Positions 1 through 7,750 of a stretch of 64,000 nt of DNA are shown here, in pieces. Source of the DNA: Streptomyces sp. 3214.6 (GTDB lineage Bacteria; Actinomycetota; Actinomycetes; Streptomycetales; Streptomycetaceae); NCBI RefSeq assembly GCF_900129855.1, contig NZ_LT670819.1, forward strand, positions 9,114,001 through 9,178,000, read 5' to 3'. The translations under genes were made by a program, and so were the position numbers. A model generated the notes under the pieces. That model worked only from the letters and a program-made list of their open reading frames with translations, was not told the DNA's origin and did not search any database. How positions within the stretch are numbered: position 1 is the stretch's first letter; every line of letters begins with the position of its first letter.

Positions 1-806
1 ACGCGCGGCGCGGCAGCGTCTCCACCCTGCCGCTGGCCTGGCGCGCCCCCTGGCCGACGGCCGCCCGCGACACCGCCCGCCGGGCGACGGACCAACTGGC
101 CCGGGAACTGGCCGACTTGGAACGCGAGACCGGCCGTACCATCCGGGTCGGCTTCGAGCCCGAACCGGGCTGCGTGGTGGAGAACACCGTCCAGGCGGCT
201 CGGGAACTCGGCGGACTGGACCCGGAGCGGCTCGGCGTCTGCCTGGACACCTGCCATCTCGCCGTGCAGTTCGAGGAACCGGCCGCGGCCCTGCGCCGCC
301 TCGCCGACGCCGGACTCCCCGTCGTCAAGGTGCAGGCGTCCAGCGCCCTCCAGGCCGACGACCCGGCCGACCCGCAGGCACGAGCGGCCCTCGCCCGCTT
401 CGCCGAGCCCCGTTTCCTGCACCAGACCCGTACCGCCCCGCACGGCGTCGTCTCCGGTGTGGACGACCTGCCGGCCGCCCTCGCCGGAGACCTGGACCCC
501 GGCTCCGCCTGGCGCGTGCACTTCCACGCCCCGCTGCACGCCGAGCCCGCACCGCCGTTGCGCACCACGGCCGACGAACTGACCACCGCCCTGGGCGAGT
601 TGCTCGGCGGTCCGCAGGCCGTCTGCGACCACGTCGAGGTCGAGACCTACACCTGGTCGGTCCTGCCCGGACACCTGCGGCCGCACGACCGCGTGAGCCT
701 CGTCGAGGGTCTCGCCGCCGAACTGGCCTGGACCCGCGACCGGTTCGAGGAGCTCGGCCTGGTCCGGGAACCCACCGCACACCCGCGAAAGGAGCGTGTC
801 TCATGA
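1..806 (+). CDS. eboE: EboE-like TIM-barrel protein, 5'-truncated by window edge
   Basis: The frame is open from base 3, so the gene begins before the window. The visible part is about 267 residues of a xylose-isomerase-like TIM-barrel protein; near the start it reads STLPLAWRAPW, and later it has the barrel segments VGFEPEPGC and GVCLDTCHLAV. This matches the metabolite-traffic protein EboE of the ebo cluster, which in other bacteria goes with export of prenylated or scytonemin-type metabolites. The TGA stop overlaps the ATG of the next gene (ATGA), so the two are translationally coupled, as expected for eboE-eboF. Family assignment is from recognition; substrate unknown. Confidence 0.8.
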   Translation, partial: ARRGSVSTLPLAWRAPWPTAARDTARRATDQLARELADLERETGRTIRVGFEPEPGCVVENTVQAARELGGLDPERLGVCLDTCHLAVQFEEPAAALRRLADAGLPVVKVQASSALQADDPADPQARAALARFAEPRFLHQTRTAPHGVVSGVDDLPAALAGDLDPGSAWRVHFHAPLHAEPAPPLRTTADELTTALGELLGGPQAVCDHVEVETYTWSVLPGHLRPHDRVSLVEGLAAELAWTRDRFEELGLVREPTAHPRKERVS

Positions 807-2179
807 CGAGAACCGTCGTCCTCGACATCGTCGGCCTCACCCCCCGCATGCTGCGCCACATGCCCGCCGTCTCGGCCGTCGCCGCACAGGGCTTCCAGGC
901 CCGGCTCAACCCGGTGCTGCCCGCCGTGACCTGCTCGGTGCAGTCCACCCTCCTCACCGGCGCGCCGCCCGCCGAGCACGGCATCGTCGGCAACGGCTGG
1001 TACTTCCGCGACCTCGGCGAGGTCCTGCTGTGGCGGCAGCACAACGCGCTGGTCGGCGGCGAGAAGCTGTGGGACACCGCGCGTCGCAGCAGGCCCGACT
1101 ACAAGGTCGCCAACGTCTGCTGGTGGTACGCCATGGGGGCCGACGTCGACCTCACCGTCACCCCGCGCCCCGTCTACTACTCCGACGGCCGCAAGGAACC
1201 CGACTGTTACACCTGGCCGCCCGCCCTGCACGACGAACTCACCACCAGGCTCGGCCCGTTCCCGCTGTTCACCTACTGGGGACCCAACGCGGGCCTGCCC
1301 TCCAGCCAGTGGATCCTGGCCGCCGCCCGCCAGATCTTCGACGAGCACCGCCCCGATCTGACCCTGGTGTACGTACCGCACCTGGACTACGAACCCCAGC
1401 GCTCCGGACCCGACTCGCCGCAGACCGCCCGCGAGGCCCGGCGGCTCGACGACGCCCTGCGCCCCCTGCTCGACCACTTCCGGCGCGAGGACGCCACGGT
1501 CGTGATCCTCAGCGAGTACGGCATCGCGCCCGCCTCCCGGCCGGTCGACATCAACCGCGCACTGCGCAGGGCCGGGCTCCTCGAAGTGCACACCCAGGAC
1601 GGCATGGAGTACCTCGACCCCTGGACGTCCCGTGCCTTCGCCGTCGCCGACCACCAGATCGCCCACGTCTACGTCCGCGACCCCGCCGACCTCGCGAAGA
1701 CCGCCGAGATCGTCGCCGGGCTCGACGGCGTGGACGAGGTGCTCGACGAGCAGGGCAAGGCCCGGCACGGACTCGCGCACGAACGCTCGGGCGAGCTGGT
1801 CGCCGTCGCGGACTCCGACGCCTGGTTCACGTACTACTACTGGCTCGACGACGAGCGCGCCCCCGACTTCGCCCGGCAGGTCGAGATCCACCGCAAACCC
1901 GGCTACGACCCCGCCGAACTCCTCTACGACCCCACCGTGCCCGGCGTGAAGGCGCGCGCCGTCGGCCAGGTCGTCCGCAAGAAGGCCGGCCTGCGCTACC
2001 GCATCAAGACCGTCCCGCTGGACCCTTCCGGGGTGCGCGGCAGCCACGGCCGGCTGCCCCAGAACCCGCAGGACAGCCCCGTGCTGCTCTGCTCGCGGCC
2101 GGACCTCGCCACGGGCGAGATCGACGCGACGGACGTCAAGGACCTCCTTCTCAAACTGGCCGGCATCACCGCCCCCTGA
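803..2179 (+). CDS. Nucleotide pyrophosphatase / type I phosphodiesterase (EboF-like)
   Basis: A 458-residue alkaline-phosphatase-superfamily protein. It opens with VVLDIVGLTPRMLR (metal-binding Asp) and continues with the nucleophile segment CSVQSTLLTG (Thr/Ser next to a metal site) and the AEHGIVGNGW motif of the nucleotide pyrophosphatase family. Later metal ligands lie in YVPHLDY and DHQIAHVY. ATG at 803 is preceded by AAAGGAG and overlaps the eboE stop by 4 bp. Position directly after eboE identifies it as the EboF-type member of the cluster. It presumably cleaves a phosphodiester or phosphonate bond in the exported metabolite, but this is inference. Confidence 0.85.
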   Translation: MTRTVVLDIVGLTPRMLRHMPAVSAVAAQGFQARLNPVLPAVTCSVQSTLLTGAPPAEHGIVGNGWYFRDLGEVLLWRQHNALVGGEKLWDTARRSRPDYKVANVCWWYAMGADVDLTVTPRPVYYSDGRKEPDCYTWPPALHDELTTRLGPFPLFTYWGPNAGLPSSQWILAAARQIFDEHRPDLTLVYVPHLDYEPQRSGPDSPQTAREARRLDDALRPLLDHFRREDATVVILSEYGIAPASRPVDINRALRRAGLLEVHTQDGMEYLDPWTSRAFAVADHQIAHVYVRDPADLAKTAEIVAGLDGVDEVLDEQGKARHGLAHERSGELVAVADSDAWFTYYYWLDDERAPDFARQVEIHRKPGYDPAELLYDPTVPGVKARAVGQVVRKKAGLRYRIKTVPLDPSGVRGSHGRLPQNPQDSPVLLCSRPDLATGEIDATDVKDLLLKLAGITAP

Positions 2180-2197
2180 CCACCGGAGCCCCCCCAC

Positions 2198-3391
2198 ATG
2201 CACTCGACGGACACCCCGCCGCCCCTGCCCCGGCACCGTCCCCTCCTCGATCCCGCCGCCGAGTACGGGCGTTGGGTCAGGGAACGGCCCCTCACCCGGA
2301 TCAGCCTCTGGGGCGACACCCACCCCTGGCTGGTCACCCGGCACGAGGACGCCCGCGCCGTCCTCAGCGACGCGCGGTTCAGCTCGGAGAACGTCCGGCC
2401 GGGATTCCCCGGACTGCAGCCGACACCGCCGCCGCGCACCCCCGGCCAGCTGTTCGCGATGGACGCGCCCGACCACACCCGGCTGCGCCGCCTGCTCATC
2501 CCCGAGTTCACCTTCCGCCGGGTCGAGCAACTGCGGCCCGCCATCGCGAAGATCACCGGAGAGCTCCTCGACGCGCTCGTCAAGCAGGATCAACCCGCCG
2601 ACCTCGTCGAGCACTTCACCCTGCCGCTGCCCCTCCTGGTCATCTGCGAGCTGCTCGGAGTGCCGTACGCGGACCGTGACTTCATCCACCGGCAGGCCGC
2701 CGCCTTCGCCACCGTCTCGGCCGGTCCGGAGGCGATGCGGGCCGGCTGGGCGGCGCTCTTCGGCTATCTGCAGGAACTCCTGGCCGCCAAGTCGGGCGAA
2801 CCGGGCGACGACCTGATGAGCAAGCTCGCCACCGAGCGGGTAGCCACCGGCGAGGCCACCCCGGCGGAGGCGGCCGGTCTGCTCGTCCAACTGCTCATCG
2901 CCGGGCACGAGACGACAGCGAGCATGCTCTCCCTCGGCGTGGTCGCGCTGCTGCGCCACCCGGACCAACTGGCCGCACTGCGCGCCGAGAAGGACCTCGT
3001 GCCGGGCGCGGTGGAGGAACTGCTGCGCTATCTGACCGTCGTCCACATCGGGCTGCGTCGTATCGCCACGGAGGACGTCGAGGTCGGCGGGGTCACCGTC
3101 CGGGCCGGTGAGGGTGTGGTGGTCGCGTTGCAGGCGGCCAACCGGGACCCCGCGGTGTTCGCCGACCCGGACACGCTCGACCTCACCCGGGACGCCGGCC
3201 AGCACCTCGCCTTCGGTCACGGTCTGCACCACTGCCTCGGCCAGTCGCTGGCCCGGGCCGAGCTGCAGATCGCGCTGCCGATGCTGTTCGAGCGCCTGCC
3301 CGGCCTGCGGCTGACCGGCCCGGCGACGGAGGAGCTCGCGTTCGAGGGACGCGCCGTCCACGGCGTGCGGGAGCTGCCAGTGGCCTGGTGA
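2198..3391 (+). CDS. Cytochrome P450
   Basis: A 397-residue soluble bacterial P450. The I-helix has AGHETTAS (about residue 232), the K-helix has EELLR, and the haem loop has AFGHGLHHCLG with the thiolate Cys near residue 346. It starts 18 bp after the phosphodiesterase with a GGAG site upstream, so it probably belongs to the same transcript as the ebo genes. Ferredoxin and reductase partners are not adjacent. CYP family and substrate cannot be given; it looks like the secondary-metabolism P450s common in Streptomyces (CYP105/107 style). Confidence 0.93.
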   Translation: MHSTDTPPPLPRHRPLLDPAAEYGRWVRERPLTRISLWGDTHPWLVTRHEDARAVLSDARFSSENVRPGFPGLQPTPPPRTPGQLFAMDAPDHTRLRRLLIPEFTFRRVEQLRPAIAKITGELLDALVKQDQPADLVEHFTLPLPLLVICELLGVPYADRDFIHRQAAAFATVSAGPEAMRAGWAALFGYLQELLAAKSGEPGDDLMSKLATERVATGEATPAEAAGLLVQLLIAGHETTASMLSLGVVALLRHPDQLAALRAEKDLVPGAVEELLRYLTVVHIGLRRIATEDVEVGGVTVRAGEGVVVALQAANRDPAVFADPDTLDLTRDAGQHLAFGHGLHHCLGQSLARAELQIALPMLFERLPGLRLTGPATEELAFEGRAVHGVRELPVAW

Positions 3392-3426
3392 CCGGCGCAG
3401 ACGGCCGCTGAACCGGCGTATGCCGC

Positions 3427-3715
3427 TCAGCCGCCGCCCAGTCGGTCCGCCAGACAGGCGAGTAGAGCGCCATGGTGGCCCGGTGGTCGCGCAGTGGACG
3501 GCCGGTGATCTGCTCGATCTTGTTCATCCGGTAGACGACGGTGTTGCGGTGGATGTGCAGGGCGGCGGAGGCCCGTACGAGGTTGAAGCCGCTCTTGCAC
3601 CAGGCGGTGATCGTGTCGCGCAGCACCGGCCAGTCCGGCTGGGCCCGCAGACCCGCGACGGTGAGGTCGAGCAGGCGGGTGCGCGCGGACTGGCTCAGCG
3701 CCGCCAGGACCTGTC
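3427..3715 (-). pseudogene. Remnant of PucR/CdaR-type regulator (C-terminal HTH only)
   Basis: The minus strand encodes the C-terminal helix-turn-helix typical of PucR/CdaR regulators: SGFNLVRASAALHIHRNTVVY, then RMNKIEQITGRPL. The N-terminal sensory part is missing; similarity ends near 3715, where plus-strand ABC-ATPase sequence takes over. The C-terminus also carries a one-base deletion near 3461: the expected ending ALYLACLADRLGGG-stop is split between two frames, and the natural TGA is at 3427-3429. Truncation plus frameshift means it is dead. Its original target was probably the neighbouring amino-acid transport and oxidation genes. Confidence 0.75.
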
Positions 3716-3857
3716 CTTCGCCCGTGAGGTGTCCGACCACGTCGTCTTCGTCGACGGCGGCCGGATCGTCGAGGAGGGCCGGCCGGGCGACGTCCTCGAC
3801 CGTCCCGCCCAGGCCCGCACCCGGGAGTTCCTCGCCTCCTACGGGCCGGCGTCATGA
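3712..3857 (+). pseudogene. C-terminal stub of polar amino-acid ABC transporter ATPase (GlnQ-like)
   Basis: Plus-strand reading gives SFAREVSDHVVFVDGGRIV followed by EEGRPGDVLDRP and REFLASYG, the standard tail of GlnQ-type ATPases just after the H-loop. Everything before it (Walker A, signature, Walker B) is absent. The stub starts exactly where the PucR remnant on the other strand ends. Its TGA overlaps the ATG of the next gene (ATGA at 3854), a relic of operon coupling with the oxidoreductase. A deletion has joined two formerly separate genes tail to tail. Confidence 0.7.
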
Positions 3858-5005
3858 CCGGCGCACTCGCCGGCGACGGTCCGGTCGTGGTGGTCGGCGG
3901 CGGTGTCGTGGGACTGTGCACGGCCTAGATCGTCGAACGCCGCGGCCTGGGCTCCGGGGCGTCCCGGGGCAACGCGGGCTGGATCTGCCTCAGCCATTCG
4001 ACGCCGGTCCCGGCGCCGGGCGTCGTCCGGTACGCGCTGCGCTCACTGGGACGGCCGGACTCGCCCCTGTATCTACGTCCCCTGCCCGACCCGGCGTTCG
4101 TACGGTGGCTGTGGCGTTTCTGGCGCAGCAGCACACCGGCCGCCTTCCGGCGCGGCTACGCGGCGATCGCCGAGCTGAACCGCACCACCTTCGACCTCTT
4201 CGACGGCCTGCGCGCGGCCGGGGTCGCAACGACCCTGACCCGGCCCGGCATGGTCCACGCCTTCCTGTCCCCGGCCGAGGCCCGCCACCATCTCGCCCTG
4301 CAGCGGGAGATGGCGGACGGCCGCTACCTCGTCCCCGACGACGTCGTCACCGGCGACGAGGCCCGGCTGCTGGACCCCGCGCTGTCGCCGGCGGTGCGCG
4401 CGTCCTATCTCGTCGAGGGGGAGGGCGCGGTCGATCCGGAGGCGTTCGCCCGCGGACTCGGCGAGATTCCCTGCACGGCCGTCGTCATCGCGGCCGGTAT
4501 GCGTTCCGCGCCGCTGCTGAACGAGCTGGGGTCCCGACTGCCGCTCCAGGCGGGCAAGGGCTACAGCTTCTCGGTGGACCTGGAGCCCGCGCCCCGGCAC
4601 ACCCTGTACTTCGGTGAACGCAGGGCCGTCGCCTCGCCGATCGGCGGCACCACGCGCATCGGCGGGACGATGGAGCTGAGCGGCAACAACAACCGCCTCG
4701 ACTGGCGGCGCGTCGTCGCCGTGGCCCTCGCGAGCCGCCACTACCTGGGCCGCTGGTTCGACGACCCGGACGACCTGGTCAGCCTGATCCGTGACCCTTG
4801 GGTGGGCGGCCGGCCCTTCCTCCCCGACGGTCTCCCGGTCATCGACCGGGTCCCGGGCCACGCCAACGCCTTCGCGGCCACCGGCCACGGCATGCTGGGC
4901 GTCACGCTCGGCCCGGCCAGCGGCCACCGGCTCACCGAGTACGTCCTCACCGGCCGTCGCCCCGCCTCCCTCGCACCGTTCCGCTTCGACCGGCTGCGGC
5001 ACTGA
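3854..5005 (+). pseudogene. D-amino-acid dehydrogenase-like FAD oxidoreductase, disrupted by two internal deletions and a stop
   Basis: From ATG 3854 the frame reads the FAD-binding loop VVVVGGGVVGLCTA, hits TAG at 3926-3928, and then continues in the same frame with IVERRGLGSGASRGNAGWIC. The roughly dozen residues that should finish the Rossmann beta-alpha-beta are missing, and the deletion joint itself created the stop. A second in-frame gap lies near 4460 (EAFARGL then GEIPCTAVVIAAG), removing about 35-40 residues of the substrate domain. The rest, to HGMLGVTLGPASG, is well conserved DadA family. The gene is inactive as written; a GTG/ATG restart near 4250 would lack the dinucleotide fold. 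Upstream stubs suggest a lost PucR-regulated D-amino-acid uptake and oxidation operon. Confidence 0.75.
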
Positions 5006-5101
5006 GCGGCCGTCAGCCGCGCAAAGGCCGGTGAACCTGCCGCGGCTGGACGTGACAGGTGACGAAATCCGCGGCGATGACGTCTCGGGCACCATGGGGG
5101 G

Positions 5102-5392
5102 ATGCGGATGCGCAAAGACCAGCGGTGGGCCCTGGTGGGGACGGCGCTGATGATGGGTGTCGCGGTGGCCTGCGGCAGCCCCGCAGACAGTGACGGCGAC
5201 GGTGACGGAGACGGCGACAGAAGCCGGGCGGCCACCCCGGCCACCCCTCCCACCCCACGGTTCGACGGCGAGATCAGGCTGTCCGACGGCCGGCGCGTGG
5301 GCATGGCCTACGTCGCGGGACGCGGGCTCGTCGAACGGCACCGGGACGCGGGTGCGCGAGCGTGGAGCGCGCCGCGCCTGGGATGGCGCTGA
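5102..5392 (+). pseudogene. Truncated lipoprotein
   Basis: The N-terminus is a classic lipoprotein signal, MRMRKDQRWALVGTALMMG followed by VAVAC with the lipobox Cys at about residue 24. A low-complexity Asp/Gly linker encoded by GACGGTGACGG-type repeats follows, then a conserved segment FDGEIRLSDGRRVGMAYV. After WSAPRL the frame ends almost at once in GWR-stop. Related Streptomyces lipoproteins continue for over 100 residues, so I read this as a deletion-truncated gene. It may still be secreted as a 72-residue lipopeptide. It lies beside other scars at 3.4-5.0 kb. Confidence 0.5.
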
Positions 5393-5550
5393 TCGACCTG
5401 CTCACCGGGGCGTACGGGGGTGTGCCGGGACCGCTGCGGATCGTGCTCGTGCTGGGCGCCCCGGTCTCGGTCACCGCGGTGGCCCTGTGGGAGCTGCGAC
5501 GGCTGCGCGTCGGCTACGGTCTCACGCTCCGCGGCGCGCTCATGCGCTGA
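5383..5550 (+). CDS. Small hypothetical protein with one membrane helix
   Basis: A 55-codon reading from ATG 5383 (or GTG 5362) encodes one hydrophobic segment, IVLVLGAPVSVTAVALW, followed by a basic stretch ELRRLRVGYG. The codon bias is consistent with coding, but no good ribosome site is visible. It overlaps the end of the truncated lipoprotein and may instead be the tail of a gene whose front was deleted. Function unknown. Confidence 0.3.
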   Translation: MALIDLLTGAYGGVPGPLRIVLVLGAPVSVTAVALWELRRLRVGYGLTLRGALMR

Positions 5551-5680
5551 CGGCGGCCGACCGTCCGTAGCGCCCGAAGGGGCGACCTCGGAACAACGGG
5601 CATGCCACCCTGACTTGGTGTTTTACAGTGGCTCTCGCCAGTCCAGGAGACTTGAGGAACCTGTGAGGTACACACCAGCC

Positions 5681-7606
5681 ATGTCGACCGAAACGTTTGA
5701 GTTCCAGGTAGAGGCCCGTCAGCTGTTGCAGCTGATGATCCACTCGGTCTACTCGAACAAGGACGTCTTTCTCCGCGAGCTCGTCTCCAACGCCTCCGAC
5801 GCGCTGGACAAGCTGCGCCTCGCCGCACTGCGGGACGACACGCTCGACGCCGACGTCTCGGACCTGCACATCGAGATCGAGACCGACGCCGAGGCCCGCA
5901 CCCTGACGGTGCGGGACAACGGCATCGGGATGTCGTACGAGGAGGTCGGACGGCTCATCGGCACGATCGCCAACTCCGGCACGGCCAAGTTCGCGCAGGA
6001 GCTGCGCGAGGCCCAGGAGGAGGCGGGCGCCGAGGGACTCATCGGGCAGTTCGGCGTCGGCTTCTACTCCGGTTTCATGGTGGCCGACGAGATGACGCTG
6101 CTGACCCGGAGCGCCGGCGAGGGCCACGGCACCCGCTGGTCGTCGCGCGGCGAGGGCACGTACACGCTGGAGCGGGTGGAGGACGCGCCGCAGGGCACGA
6201 CGGTCACGCTGCACCTCAAGCCGGCCGACTCCGACGACCAGCTGCACGACTACACCTCGGACTGGACGATCAAGGACATCGTCAAGCGCTACTCGGACTT
6301 CATCACCTGGCCGATCCGGATGGTCCCGAAGGCGGCGGGCGGCGACACCTCGGAAACCGCCGACGGCGACGCCGGCACGCCCGAACCCGAGACGCTGAAC
6401 TCGATGAAGGCCCTGTGGGCGCGCCCGCGCGACGAGGTGTCAGACGACGAGTACCACGAGCTGTACAAGCACATCAGCCACGACTGGCGCGAACCGCTGG
6501 AGACGATCCGGCTCCAGGCGGAGGGCACCTTCGAGTACCAGGCGCTGCTGTTCGTCCCCTCGCACGCCCCGCACGACCTGTACAACCAGGGCTACAAGCG
6601 CGGTGTGCAGCTGTATGTGAAGCGCGTCTTCATCATGGACGACTGCGAGGCGCTGCTGCCGCCATACCTGCGGTTCGTCAAGGGCGTCGTCGACGCCGCG
6701 GACCTCTCGCTGAACGTCTCCCGCGAGATCCTGCAGCAGGACCGGCACATCAAGATGATGCAGCGCCGGCTCACCAAGAAGGTCGTGTCGACGGTCAAGG
6801 ACATGATGACCGCGGCCCCCGACCGGTACGCCACGTTCTGGCGGGAGTTCGGCGCGGTCCTGAAGGAAGGACTGCTGACCGACTCCGACAACCGCGACAC
6901 GCTGCTCGCCGTCTCCTCGTTCGCGACCACGCACAGCGAGGACGAGCCGACCACGCTGAAGAGCTACCTGGAGCGGATGAAGGACGGGCAGGACGCCGTC
7001 TACTACCTGACCGGCGAGTCCCGGCAGAGCATCGAGAACTCCCCGCACATGGAGGCGTTCCGGGCGAAGGGCATCGAGGTCCTGCTGCTCACCGACCCGG
7101 TCGACGAGGTGTGGGTCGACGCGGTGGGCGAGTTCGAGGGCAAGCCGCTGCGGTCCGTCGCCAAGGGCGAGGTCGACCTCGGCGGGGAGGACGACGAGAA
7201 GGCCGACGTCGAGCGGGAGAAGCAGAGCGAGGAGTACGCGGGGCTGCTCGGCTGGATGAAGGAGCAGCTGGCCGAGGACGTCAAGGAGGTGCGGCTGTCG
7301 TCCCGCCTCACCGTGTCCCCGGCGTGCATCGTCTCCGACGCGCACGATCTCACCCCGGCGCTGGAGAACATGTACCGCGCGATGGGGCAGGAGGTGCCGC
7401 GCGCCCTGCGGATCCTCGAACTCAACCCCGACCACGTGCTCGTGAAGGGCCTCAACAAGGCCTACCAGGAGCGTGAGGACCACGCGGGGCTCGCCGAGAC
7501 CGCCGAGTTGCTGCACGGGCTGGCGGTCCTCGCTGAGGGCGGCCGGCCGAAGGAGCCCGGACGGTTCGTGAAGCTGGTGGCGGACCACCTGGAGCGCGCG
7601 CTGTAA
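5681..7606 (+). CDS. htpG: Molecular chaperone HtpG (bacterial Hsp90)
   Basis: A 641-residue Hsp90. The N-terminal GHKL ATP pocket shows [14 protein letters not shown] (catalytic Glu and Asn), DNGIGM and [15 protein letters not shown]. The middle domain carries the family signature [10 protein letters not shown] and [18 protein letters not shown]. The length is normal for the family. The open frame extends upstream to about 5420, but the conserved start [18 protein letters not shown] fixes ATG 5681, with GTGAGG about 13 bases ahead. It acts as a cytosolic ATP-dependent chaperone under stress. A strong hairpin follows directly, so it is probably monocistronic. Confidence 0.97.
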
Positions 7607-7618
7607 CCGCCGGCGGAG

Positions 7619-7650
7619 GAAACCGGGCAGGGGTGGCCTGCCCGGTTTCT
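7619..7650 (+). terminator. Intrinsic terminator of htpG
   Basis: A perfect 12-bp inverted repeat (GAAACCGGGCAG at 7619-7630 and its complement at 7638-7649) with a 7-base loop, followed by a short T-rich run. It sits 13 bases after the htpG stop. Confidence 0.9.
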
Positions 7651-7676
7651 TCACGCTCCGCACACCAGAAGTTCTA

Positions 7677-7707
7677 GTTGCTTGAGTCAATCAACCGGGC
7701 TTACGAT
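7677..7707 (+). promoter_or_regulatory. Promoter with MarR-type operator upstream of the MFS exporter
   Basis: The dyad GTTGcTTGAgTCAAtCAAC (7677-7695) is a near-perfect TTGnTTGA/TCAAnCAA palindrome of the kind bound by MarR-family repressors. It overlaps a possible -35 TTGCTT (7678-7683) that lies 18 bases from a -10 TACGAT (7702-7707). Repression by steric block of the -35 is the simple reading. No regulator gene is adjacent, so the protein is unknown. Confidence 0.6.
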
Positions 7708-7750
7708 GCTCTGTCAGTCGTGCGGAACCGCATCCCCCGGAGGCCCGACC

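Noticed and set aside
647..3361. A 904-codon open frame on the minus strand across the eboF/P450 region
   Set aside because: It is an antisense shadow produced by GC-rich third positions of the plus-strand genes, with no family similarity and biased composition (Gly, Val, Arg, Gln).
2198..3391. Two P450 genes as evidence for a biosynthetic gene cluster
   Set aside because: No polyketide, peptide or terpene synthase is present. The second P450 sits with catabolic genes and its own redox partners; the first follows ebo genes.
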